Shown here in pieces: positions 55,001 to 64,000 of a stretch of 64,000 nt of DNA. The stretch's first letter is position 1; the number at the start of each line of letters is the position of its first letter. The position numbers and the translations under genes are program-made. Below the pieces are notes generated by a model. It did no database searches. It was not told the DNA's origin and saw only the letters and a program-made list of their open reading frames with translations. The DNA is from Pictodentalium vernedei (lineage: Eukaryota; Mollusca; Scaphopoda; Dentaliida; Dentaliidae), in the NCBI GenBank assembly GCA_031216915.1, contig CM062292.1, forward strand, positions 204,745,262 to 204,809,261. Direction: 5' to 3'.

Positions 55001-57255
55001 ATTTGGAGTCATCCTACCAAGGTACAATGAAATCCCTTCAAAAATATGACCTGTAGACTGTGCTAAATGTTTTCGAGCTTTGGGCCCCTGTAGCCGGCAA
55101 AGTTGCCCAATCGTGTCCAAAAGGGGATGTTCTCATCTAGACATTATATGAAGTCAACCTACCAAGTTACAATGAAATACCTTCATAAATATGACCTGAA
55201 GACTGTGTGCTCAAGGTTTTCGAGCTTCGGGCACCTGTAGCTGTCACAGTTGACCAATCACGACCAAAAGGGGATGTCGTCATTTAGACATTATATGGTG
55301 TCAACCTAACAAGTTACAATGAAATCCTTCCATAAATATGACCTATAGACAATGCTAAAGGTTTTCGGGCTTCAGGCCCCTGTAGCCACCACAGTTGCCC
55401 ATTCACGTCCAAAATGGGACGTTCTCATCTAGACATTATTTGGAGTCATCCTACCAAGTTAGAATGAAATCCCTTCATAAATATGACCTGCAGACTGTGC
55501 TAGAGGTTTTGGGCTTCAGGCTCAGGCAGTCATCATGGCTGAATGATCGCAACCAAAGGGGACAATCTCATCTGGGCATCATCTGAAGTGATCCTACGAA
55601 GTTACAATGAAATCCCTTTATAAATATGACCTGTAGACTGTGATCAAGGTTTTCGGGCTTTGGGCACCTGTAGCTATCACAGTTGACCAATCACGACCAA
55701 AAGGGGATGTCATCGTCTAGGAATTATATGGAGTCAACCTAACAGGTTACAATTAAATCCTTCCATAAATATGACCTTTTGCCTATGCTAAAGGTTTTTG
55801 GGATCGGGCACCCATGGAGGCTGAATGATTGCGATCAAAATGGGACGTTCTCATCTATTCATTATTTGGAGTCATCCTACCCAGTTAGAATGAAATCCCA
55901 TCATAAATATGACCTGTAGACTGTGTTAAAGGTTTTTGGGCTTTGGGCTCCTGTAGCTGTCACATTTGACCAATCACGACCAAAAGGGGATGTCATCATC
56001 TAGGCATTATATGGAGTCAACCTAACAAGTTACAATGAAATCCATCCATAAATACGACCTATAGACTATGCTAAAGGTTTTGGGGCTTGGGCACCCATCA
56101 GGGCTGAATGATCGCAACCAAAAGGGGATGTTCACATCTAGACATTATTTGGAGTCATCCTACCAAGGTACAATGAAATCCCTTCATAAATATGACCTGT
56201 AGACTGTGCTAAATATTTTCAGGCTTTGGGCCCCTGCAGCAGTCACAGTTGCCCAATCGTGTCCAAAAGGGGATGTTCTCATCTAGACATTATATGAAGT
56301 CAACCTACCAAGTTACAATGAAATCCCTTCATATATATATGACCTGAAGACTGTGTGTGCACCAGGTTTTCGGGCTTCAGGCACCTGTAGCCATCACAGT
56401 TGACCAATCACGACCAAAAGGGGATGTCATCATTTAGGCATTATATGGTGTCAACCTAAGAAGTTACAATGAAATCCTTCCATAAATATGACCTATAGAC
56501 TATGCTAAAGGTTTTCAGGCTTTGGGACCCTGTAGCTGTCACAGTTGCCCATTGACGTCCAAAAGGGGACTTTCTCATCTAGACATTATATGAAGTCAAC
56601 CCACCAAGTTACAATGAAATTCCTCAATAAATATGACCTGTAGACTGTGCTAAAGGTTTTAAGGTTTTGGGCTCGGGTAGTCGTCACGGTTGGCAGATCG
56701 CGCCCAAATGGGGAAATTCTCATCTGGACATCATAAGGAGTCATCCTACCAAGTTACAATGAAATCCCTCCACATTAAACATGACCTGCAGACTGTGCTA
56801 AAAGTTTTTGGGTTTCGGGCTTGGGCAGCCATTATGTTTGACAGATCATGCCCAAAAGGGGATGTTCTCATCTAGGCATTATACAGAGGCATCATACCAA
56901 GTTACAATGAAATCCCTTCACAAATACGACCTGTAGACTGTGCTAATGGTTTTCAGGTTTTGGGCTCGGGCAGCCATACCGGTTGACCAATCATGACCAA
57001 AAGGGGACATTCTCATCTAGACATGACCCCAAACCTGCATATGAAATTTTGTGACGATCAGACAAGAACTGCAGGGTGTAGCCCGTGCTAAAGGAAAATG
57101 TGAATAGACTCACAGACTAACAGACTTCCACACGCGTGATGGCAATAGCTTATCTTGACTCACAGACTCACAGACTCACAGACTAACAGACTCACAGACT
57201 AACAGACTTCCGAATGCGTGTTTGCAATAGCTTATCTTGACTTTGTCAAGTTAAG
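52056..57255. repeat. Tandem array 4, about 36 copies of a ~143-bp unit
   Basis: tgacct(g/a)tag phrases recur at 52201, 52345, 52491, 52629, 52773 and so on, 138-146 bp apart. Monomers alternate between two types (one with cctgtagctgtcacatttgacc and gtcatcatctaggc, one with ctcgggcagccatcaaggctg and attatttggagtcat), giving a dimer of about 284 bp (53380, 53662, 53947). The right end has gactcacagactaacaga repeats twice, then a hairpin agcttatcttgac-ttt-gtcaagttaagc followed by gaaaaa, the same terminal design as array 1. Non-coding; frames of 60-80 codons inside it follow the repeat. Confidence 0.88.
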
Positions 57256-57380
57256 CGAAAAACCTAGGAAATTTTTTTTAAGTCGATAAAGAGCAATAAT
57301 TTGGTTAAAAAATATTTTTTTGCAAACTTTATAGATGTTGCACATCTTCATTGTGTGTGGAACTATATCCTAAACTTTAA
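57256..57380. repeat. Repeat unit shared with 51081-51366
   Basis: aagtcgataaagagcaataattt...tgcaaactttatagatgttgcacatcttca matches the units before the arrays. Confidence 0.6.
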
Positions 57381-58095
57381 AATAGGAAGGTAAGTAAGTG
57401 GGGGTATAACGAAGTGAGTTTCTGGGAAGACAATAACTAAAAGTAGGGAATGTATATTATAATTGAGGATTTGCACACAGTCAAAATAGCAGGGGTTTTG
57501 ACTGACATGAGCTCACTGATCTCTATACAACTGGACTGTTAGAATGATCATTGGTCACATATTGAAAAAGTGTCTCATCTGCTGTCATCTAAGTTAGGGC
57601 TTGGGCAACTGTGGCTATAAATGTACAGTTATCAATAACAACCTTTTTTCAGAATGATTACATTTTCCTGGCCTCGCAATCACAGATCAAGATTTAAAGA
57701 ATATACTTTGATGTCAGCGAGAAATGAATATGTTTTTCTTGGCAATGCAAACTGCATATTGAATAATTAACTTTTTGAGAACCAAATGTAGTTTTTATTT
57801 GGCCTAACATTAACAAAGTTATTTCAAACGAAGCTGGTTGAAGGGTCTAATGATACTACAAGGATTTAGGGCTTCATACAAGTCACTGCTTGTTACCAAT
57901 AATTGAAGAAATTTGGATTACTACACTACAGTGATTACAAAAGTGGACAGAGAATTTTGACCTGACTGAGTCGTAATGCTCTGTCCACTTTTCCTCCCAG
58001 AACAGTGTAGAATTACACTGGTCATGAAAGGAACATTTGAAATCCAAATGTCAATGTTGTCTGTTTAACCTTGATTCAGTGTTGATTTTGCAGCA
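57381..58095. other. Unassigned sequence with one hairpin
   Basis: A perfect 14-bp stem aaaagtggacagag with its complement at 57939-57952 and 57979-57992. The flanks (tactacactacagtg, cagtgtagaattacactg) are also loosely inverted, so this may be a small MITE. Nothing else recognised. Confidence 0.5.
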
Positions 58096-58250
58096 TTTAA
58101 TTATTTATTTATTGGTGTTTAAGGTTACTTTCAGCATCTTTGTCCACATATTGACTGCAACATAAGAAGTCAAGTTTAGGCAATTGTTTATACCTATGTT
58201 TCCCACTTTTGAGGACTTCCACCCCAGGCAATGGTCCGAATCCATTTTTA
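58096..58250 (-). repeat. SINE-tail-related fragment
   Basis: atttattggtgtttaaggttactttcagc then gaggacttccaccccagg; relatives at 12613 and 33160. Confidence 0.6.
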
Positions 58251-58254
58251 AATT

Positions 58255-58475
58255 AAATAACTTCTAAGTTCAAAAAGGGCAATAACTCTGACAGTAATTT
58301 TCTGACAAACACCTGCATTGAATATGGGGCTAGACATCAATATGGTACACTTGCATACCAAATATAATGTCATACCCTAAAGTATTTTAAAGGTTACCAT
58401 ATTTAAATCTTGTTGGTCACAGACCAACAAACAGACTGACATTACCACATGTAGATCTTCCTGTAGCAACTAAAA
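58255..58475. repeat. Dispersed repeat, copy 2 of the 33440 type
   Basis: gcattgaatatggggctagacatcaat...accaaatataatgtcat, cttgttggtcacagacc, then cctgtagcaactaaaaa. Confidence 0.7.
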
Positions 58476-59445
58476 ATAAAACTTGCAAAGTGTTGTTGCA
58501 TTGTCACAATACAGATGGGGTTTTGTGCACCCTCCCATGTGGAACTGTCCGCACAAACTTTTCCCACCCATGTATGGGTTTTTGTCCTTTGTGGCTTTGT
58601 CCATATGGAGCTCTTTCCCATGAGGTTTTGTCTAACGTTCTAGAGTCACGGACACACTCCTTTGCCAAATCTGCCATCAACTCTCAATTGTCCAAAGAGT
58701 GTTTTCATGAGCTGGCATTGTTGGGGTCCTGCCTATTCTGATGCACAGCATTCATATTTTTATAATTATTGACCGATTCTGACTGATTATTCTGGAGGAC
58801 TGTGGACTAAAGGACATCAATATTTGGTAGTAAGCAACTGTTGGAACTGTTCTCTTTCATGTTGAAATAATGATCTCTTCATTTTTTCTGTCATACATGT
58901 TGTATAAATCGTGATACAATGCAATAGCACATGTTGAAATGGTAATCCAACTGGAAAAAACAATGTCCAATTGCAGAGTTTGAGTGTTATCAATGGCCAA
59001 ATACTCAACCATTTCCAATTGCTGATTGTCGGTACATACACAGAATGACAGGTATGTGAATGGACTAATCGATATGGCACTTGTGCCATTGCCGAAGGAT
59101 AAAACTCGAGGCCACTTCCGTGCTGGAACTTATGCCATATCTTTGCTAGAATGAGCTTATATCCACTGAGTAGTCATCAGTTATGTTTTGGTGGCATGCA
59201 TCGAAAAAATAATAAAATCTGCATGTTAATCTCTTGTGCACTACACTGTCCAAATAAGACCATCTGCTGGATAAAGGGTTAACCTTTAGGTAAGACAATT
59301 ATAATGACATTCATACTGTTTTTTTTATAACCCTCTGCACTCTGATGTCACAATACCAAAGTTTTCAGCAGCAAATGTTTCCCACAATGTAACTGAGAAT
59401 TTAAAAAATTATTTCTCAATGAACTCTGTCAAACAAGATAAAATT
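58476..59445. other. Unassigned sequence
   Basis: No gene supported. Short runs such as tttgtccttt...ggctttgtccatatgg look repetitive but no unit is clear. Confidence 0.5.
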
Positions 59446-59660
59446 TAACCCTTTACCTAACACGAAAAGAAGACGACACTTGCAAATAAAATTCCTGAAG
59501 CACTAATTTTGGAGACTTTTGGCATCAAAAACATATCTTATGATCTTTCATTGGAATGAGCTTGTTGAGCCCATATGAGGGGTCATAAACTATGTTTTTG
59601 TGACAAAAAAATGAAACAAAAGGCCCCAAATCAAACCAGGGACTTGACTTGAATAAGCTG
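59446..59660. mobile_element. Diverged relative of the 38785 MITE
   Basis: Starts ttaaccctttacc and has the same centre (ttatgatctttcattgg...gagcttgttgagc, then tcataaactatgtttttgtg). The inverted arms are partly broken and the right end is unclear. Confidence 0.55.
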
Positions 59661-60114
59661 CATACGTCCCTCCTAAGAAAAGCATATGCCAACTAGATGA
59701 AACGATTGTGCCCACACAATACACAGGATTTTCCTTCTATTTTCAGTTCCTGCACTTGTACGTCCCAAAATTGAGATAAATGCATCAGAAACAGATTTTT
59801 TTATATTTTTTATAGGAAATTTTGGAAGTCCCAAACAAAATTTTTTCAGACTAAAATTTTTTTTTTCTTCTTCTTAAAATGGACCAAAACGCATAAAAAT
59901 CCACCCGGCCCCCAAATTTTCAGTGTACAAAAAAAAAAAAATTTTTGTCTTAAAATTGACCAAAATGCATAAAAAACAAAAAAACGAATTTCCGGATTTT
60001 GGTGCAAAATTTTCCAAGTCCCACCCCTATCCCAAATATACAGTGTAAAAAAAAAAAAAAAATTTTTTTGCCTTAAAACTGACCAAAACACATGAAAAAC
60101 CCCCAAAATAAAAA
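59661..60114. repeat. AT-rich sequence with a diverged ~110-bp tandem unit
   Basis: cttaaaa(t/c)tgaccaaaa(c/t)gcata...cagtgtaaaaaaa occurs about three times from 59840 to 60110. DIRS E4 begins at its edge. Confidence 0.6.
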
Positions 60115-60452
60115 ATTTTTAGTAAATTTTGTTTCTTAGCATACCTACCACAATTGTTTACAATTGGCTGTAACATAAGTGCAAGCCCTACTTTGGAACT
60201 AACTCAAGCTTTTAGAATCTTTCCAAACGAGTTGGAAAAGTACTAGAGTGCAAAAGCACAAAAAAGATCGAAAAAAGGGTCGAGCGAGACCAGCGCACGA
60301 AATAACAGGTACTCTCTCTGCACACCTCTTGTATTTACCGAGCGTATGCGCAACAACCGTGACGTCAATTCCGTATTTCCGCCAATGAGAAGTTAGTGAT
60401 TTAGCGGGGAGGCATCGATATCAAAGATATCCCCAAGGAGGGTGGGCCTCCG
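60115..60452. repeat. E4 left inverted terminal repeat (3' ITR)
   Basis: The outer ~47 bases (tttttagtaaattttg...ccacaattgtttac) are repeated inverted in the ICR. The partner ITR is outside the window, so its inner limit is unknown. Confidence 0.75.
60341..60367. promoter_or_regulatory. CRE palindrome and NRF-1-like site in the E4 ITR
   Basis: tgacgtca (60360-60367) is a perfect CRE/CREB-type site; agcgtatgcgca (60341-60352) is close to the NRF-1 consensus. By homology of design these would act in the 5' copy of the ITR. Confidence 0.5.
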
Positions 60453-60544
60453 GTAAACAATTGTGGTAGGTATGTTAAGAAACAAAATTTACTAAAAAAT
60501 GTTAATTTCTTTTCAACCTACTCACAATTGTTTACAATTGGCTG
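60453..60544. repeat. E4 internal complementary region
   Basis: 60453-60500 is the inverted copy of the E4 left terminus with one or two mismatches. 60504-60544 (aatttcttttcaacctactc...) should be the inverted copy of the right terminus beyond the window; it shares caattgtttacaattggctg with the left ITR, as expected. Confidence 0.85.
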
Positions 60545-60707
60545 AATAAACAATAGGAGGAGGTGAATCACATAACCAATACCAACAAGAGTAGCAGAAA
60601 GAAAAGCAAGGATGGCAGAGAACAATAATGAAACCTCTAATGAAGATAGAGAGAAGGCACCTGAAAAGAACATGGCTGAGTGAAGCACAACCTCGATAAA
60701 AACAATT

Positions 60708-61709
60708 TTAACGAGGGTGCACAACAGCCTGAGCAGCAACGAGAGGGCCTAAAGAATAAAGGTCCTCAGATTGCTGCTGAAGGTGGCGAAGATAAAAGGA
60801 GAAGGTAGAAGCATTCCTCCAGTAAGCCGCATTCATAACATCCCGGAGCGAAACAGAATTGGAGAATGCCCAGGATGTAGAAATGGCACGAACCTCATGA
60901 GCATTAAGCCGGTTCGAAACAAGATCCGACGCAGACAAGCGAGAATAAGCCAGCTTGATTGCAAGACAGATTCACCTGGAAATAGAATGGGAAGAGATAG
61001 ACTGCCTCTTAGGAATGAGAGACAGAAAGAATCTCTTTCGACCCCTCCTAATGAACTGAGTGCGAGTAATGTAAGTCTTGATCGAACGAACAGGACAAAG
61101 AAGAGGCCTCCGGCCATCTACAGCAGGGAGAGCCCGAATGCAGATGGGAGGAGGTACAGAATCAGGAAGTTGATTCTTATCCAGAAAAGAGCAATCAGTA
61201 GTGAAGGTGACACTGTTAGCCTCATTTCGGAAGAAGACAGAATCAACAGATAGCGCATGAAGCTCACTGACTCGACGAGCAGAAGCAAACGCTAGAAGAA
61301 AAGCCGTCTTATAGGTGAGAAAACGCATGTCGGTCTCAGATAAAGGCTCGAATGGCGCCCCCTCCAAACAGTGCAACACCCATGCCAAGTTCCACTTGGG
61401 TGTAAGACGCAAAACTCGAGGCTTCTTCAAAGAAAAGTGTCGAATGAGTTTGGAGAGAAACAGATTACGACCGATGCACCACTTTCCCACATAAGAGAAA
61501 GTATCAGACAGAATAGACCGATAGCCCTTAATCGTAATAAGCTGGAGGCCCTTGGAGTCAAAAAGATATACCAGAAAATCCACAATTTGAGCGATTGACG
61601 GATCACGGTAATTCACATTCTGATCTGCACACCAGCGGCAGAAAACCTTCCACTTGGCAGCATAAGTCATGCCAGTGGAATGTCGCCGCAATGCAGAAAT
61701 GCACTCCAC
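60708..61709 (-). pseudogene. Tyrosine recombinase of E4 with one in-frame stop
   Basis: From 61709 the frame is open for 245 codons (MTYAAKWKVFCRWCADQN, then ASARRVSELHALS with the catalytic Arg at about residue 145), stops at TGA 60972-60974 where E1 has Trp (HSIARW), and continues in the same frame to 60708. The second part has NAHEVRAISTSW (HxxR box) and TFSFYLRHL (nucleophile Tyr). A single Trp-to-stop change therefore inactivates an otherwise complete recombinase. The 3' end reads VAAQAVVHPR, matching VAQNVVH of E1. Confidence 0.9.
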
Positions 61710-63592
61710 TGATCGTCTCGAAAAACCTCTACGTCGGAGACTGGACCTGATAAAAGACAGGCGTGAAGGGAAAGGCTCGCCAGGTTGTTGTGATACTTCC
61801 TGGGACGACCCTGTGAAAGAAGATCGTGACGTAGAGGTAGACGAATCGGTCGATCAGCCAATAGAGGCCGCAGCAGATTGATCCACACCCTCTGTGGAGA
61901 CAGGGGTACGATCAGAATGATCCTGCAACTGCAAGCACGAATCTTCGCTAATACTTGAGGAAAAATTGGTGCAGGAGGAAAGGCATAGCTGATCCAACCT
62001 GTCCAGTCCAGAGACAGAGCGTCTACTGCAAATGCCAGAGGACAAAGGTCTCCACCTGATGATTCCAGCGAGTAGCGAAAAGGTCGACCTGAGGACGGCC
62101 CCACTGCTCGCAAATCGCCTGAAACACCGACCGATGTAGCATCCATTCGGTTGGAAGGACACTGTCGCGTTGGGACAGGGAGTCTGCTAGGACGTTGAGA
62201 AGCCCGGGAATGTGTCGTATGGACACCCGAGCGTTCACATCCCACGCCAACAGAAGAAGATCCTGAGACAGCCGATACATGGGAATCGAATGTGTGCCTC
62301 CTTGATTCCGTATGTAGGCCACTACTGTCGAATTGTCCGAAAGAAGTAAGACAATATAGTCCGACAGATGAGGGATCCAAAGCCAAAAACTCAACAGAAG
62401 AGCAAGGAGCTCCTTCTGGTTGATATGAAGGCCCACCTGCCCGCTGTCCCACTCACCGTGAGTAGACAGACCGAGAGGATCCAACGTCGCACCCCAGCCC
62501 CGATCGCTGGCATCTGCAGTAAGGATGCGATCGGCCAAAGAAAGATCCAACAGAACACCCTGTGTCAGCCAGGGAATATCGGCCCAAGGGTGGAGGTGAC
62601 AAAGCAGAGACCGAGGAATAGTGAGTTCTAGGTCCAGCGGATCTATATTCGGACGCCAATGATCCAACAGGAAGCTTTGGAGAGGTCGGACAAACAAGCG
62701 ACCGAGCGGAATGAGATCTGTCACCAAACCGCAAAGGCCTAGCATCCGAAGGAAAGTCCTGGCCGAGACTGAGGAGAGGAAGACTGAAGCAGGTTCCGAG
62801 CGAGTCAAGGCAGAAAGAATCGTCGCCCGAGCCTGGGGAACCGACACTACATTGAGAAGAGTGTCGAAATCCATCCCCAAATGACGGAATCGCTGAGAAG
62901 GAAGAAGATCCGACTTCTCGCGATTGACTCTGAAACCCAGCGACGTTAGCAGGCAAAGAAACTGCCAGACATCGAACTCCAGAACAGCAGCATCGTGGTG
63001 CCGTTGGAGGATGTCGTCTAGGTAGGTTAACGAAGTCACTGCCGACTGAGTGCGGTGGAAAGCAAGCACATGTGACATCAGTCGGGTGAAGGTCCAAGGA
63101 GCCAGGTTCAAACCGAACGGGAGAGCTCTGAATTGATAAACTCGATCCTGAAACGAGAACCGAAGGTATTTCCAAGATGCCAGATGAATGGGTACATGGA
63201 AGTAGGCATCCTTCAGGTCGATACTGGCCGCAAAATCGCCCTGATGAACTGAACGTCGAACCGACCGGAAAGTCTCCATACTGAAACGAGAAGCTATTAT
63301 GTACTCGTTCAGGATACTCAGATCGATGACAGGACGATATTGGCTGTTTTTCTTCGGCACCAAGAAAAGTCTCGAGTAAAACCCCGATGAAAGGATGTTC
63401 CTGACCACCTCGATTGCCACTTTGGAGATGAGATTGTCGATCTCCTGCACCAGAAGGTCCCGACGCAGAGAATCGGAAGGGACCTGCGTCGGAAGGGGCA
63501 CCCGAGATAAACTGGGGTGCCGATGGAAAGACAGTCACAGACCGGACTGAATGACGCCGAGGACCCAAGAGTCTGACGTTATCTCTGTCCAA
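61667..63592 (-). pseudogene. RT-RNase H of E4 (frameshifted tail)
   Basis: The main frame (63501-62023, 492 codons) has SIDLKDAYFHV (motif A), FGLNLAPWTFTRL, and TYLDDILQRH with the catalytic Asp pair at residues 162-163. RNase H motifs are LTADASDRGWG, INQKELLALLL, LLLSDNSTVV and NVLADSLSQR. Near 62045 about 16 bases present in E1 are missing, shifting the frame, so the DIRS tail (AFAVDALSLDWTGWISYAFPPAP to 61667) is read in the next frame. A TGA at 63535-63537 cuts the conserved N-terminal segment (PVGGRLSLF...GVIQSGL). All RT and RNase H catalytic residues seen are intact, but the gene is broken. Confidence 0.9.
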
Positions 63593-63649
63593 CGATCGTA
63601 AAACAGTGACAGCCTTCCCCCGACTGGAGGCGAATCGAGGTGAGAACCT

Positions 63650-64000
63650 TCACTTGCGGCCTCGACGAGGCCCCCGAGAGGAGAAACCACCTCGGGAAGT
63701 GACAGAGTCCTGAGACTTTCCTGCCTGAGGCTGCCAGCGAGCCTGGCCACTTCGGCCCTTCTTATGTGCAGAAGGAGCAGACGGAGCGAAGGCGTAGCCG
63801 ATGAGGCAGATGCAGCAGCACGCTTGGCGGGCCTGGAACGACCCCCACCCGCAGCAGCAGGTTGGTCAAGCTGTCGCAGCAAAAGCTGGTCCTTCGAATG
63901 ACGAAGAACTTCGCCACGAACAGCTTCCATGGAACCATGGAACAACTGAGGTCCCACCAAAGAGGCAGACCTCAGAACAGCACGTTGCTCAGAAGGAAGA
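63650..64000 (-). pseudogene. gag-like C-terminus of E4 (partial)
   Basis: The last codons read GGFSSRGPRRGRK-stop (stop at 63650-63652), matching GRGFSYRRPRRSRR-stop of E1 in position and composition. Upstream, the Ala/Arg-rich stretch RSRPAKRAAASASSAT lies in another frame, so a small indel near 63790 is likely. It continues beyond the window. Confidence 0.65.

Larger units (their letters stand above)
60115..64000 (-). mobile_element. DIRS retrotransposon E4 (different family, truncated by window end)
   Basis: The 3' end of a second DIRS family, running off the window at 64000. It shows a 3' ITR (60115-60452), ICR (60453-60544), YR, RT-RNase H and the end of gag. Proteins are clearly related to E1 but distant (roughly half of residues by eye), while ITR and ICR sequences differ completely. 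Lesions: a stop in YR, a frameshifting deletion in the RT tail, and a stop near the RT N-terminus. The left boundary is placed where the ICR copy of the terminus ends and is good to a few bases. Confidence 0.9.

Noticed and set aside
52056-57255. CRISPR array
   Set aside because: Units are contiguous, ~143 bp, with no unique spacers, and the genome is animal.
60771-61253. Plus-strand 160-codon gene
   Set aside because: It is antisense to the E4 recombinase and has no independent support.

Overview
The window reads as repeat-rich, AT-rich animal DNA, most likely from a mollusc (a bivalve is my guess). It holds DIRS-type tyrosine-recombinase retrotransposons, tRNA-derived SINEs, hAT-like non-autonomous DNA transposons, and dispersed elements with tandem-repeat cores ending in GACA/GACGG microsatellites, a style I associate with molluscan genomes. 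I found no convincing host gene, rRNA or tRNA gene, and no bacterial-style operon. Every long open frame belongs to a DIRS element or is read-through of tandem repeats.

Layout. 1-1600: unassigned DNA with a palindromic MITE. 1607-9119: a SINE whose 3' tail is split by DIRS element E1 (1971-9105). 9340-9704: a reverse SINE. 9930-12610: CCATTAA-rich repeat interrupted by tandem array 1. 12771-15557: no recognisable gene. 15558-20671: a 5.1-kb element with terminal inverted repeats (TIRs) and an exact 14-bp target duplication, carrying arrays 2 and 3, both closely related to array 1. 22691-32235: an inverted CCATTAA-rich repeat carrying DIRS E2 (23028-31582), which is itself split by a 1427-bp hAT-like insertion (24515-25941). 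32555-35290: SINEs, microsatellites and other dispersed repeats. 36215-38085: a hAT-like element containing a 745-bp MITE. 38785-39019: a palindromic MITE. 40801-47671: DIRS E3, badly decayed and rearranged, inserted in a MITE. 47672-57255: MITEs and tandem-repeat elements, including about 36 copies of a ~143-bp unit. 60115-64000: DIRS E4, a different DIRS family cut off by the window end.

All four DIRS elements lie on the minus strand. E1-E3 run 5'-ITR, leader, gag, RT-RNase H, YR, internal complementary region (ICR), 3'-ITR; E4 shows all of this except its 5' end. ICRs match the element ends, as expected for replication through a circular DNA that the tyrosine recombinase integrates without a target duplication. 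E1 is the best preserved: RT-RNase H and YR are open, but gag has one stop and one frameshift. E2 and E4 have several lesions; E3 has lost the RT core.

The most informative signals are nested insertions that expose exact DIRS target sites, the 5.1-kb TIR element with an unusually long target duplication, a long Ser/Arg-rich reading frame overprinted on the RT region, and transcription-factor-like palindromes kept inside the DIRS ITRs.
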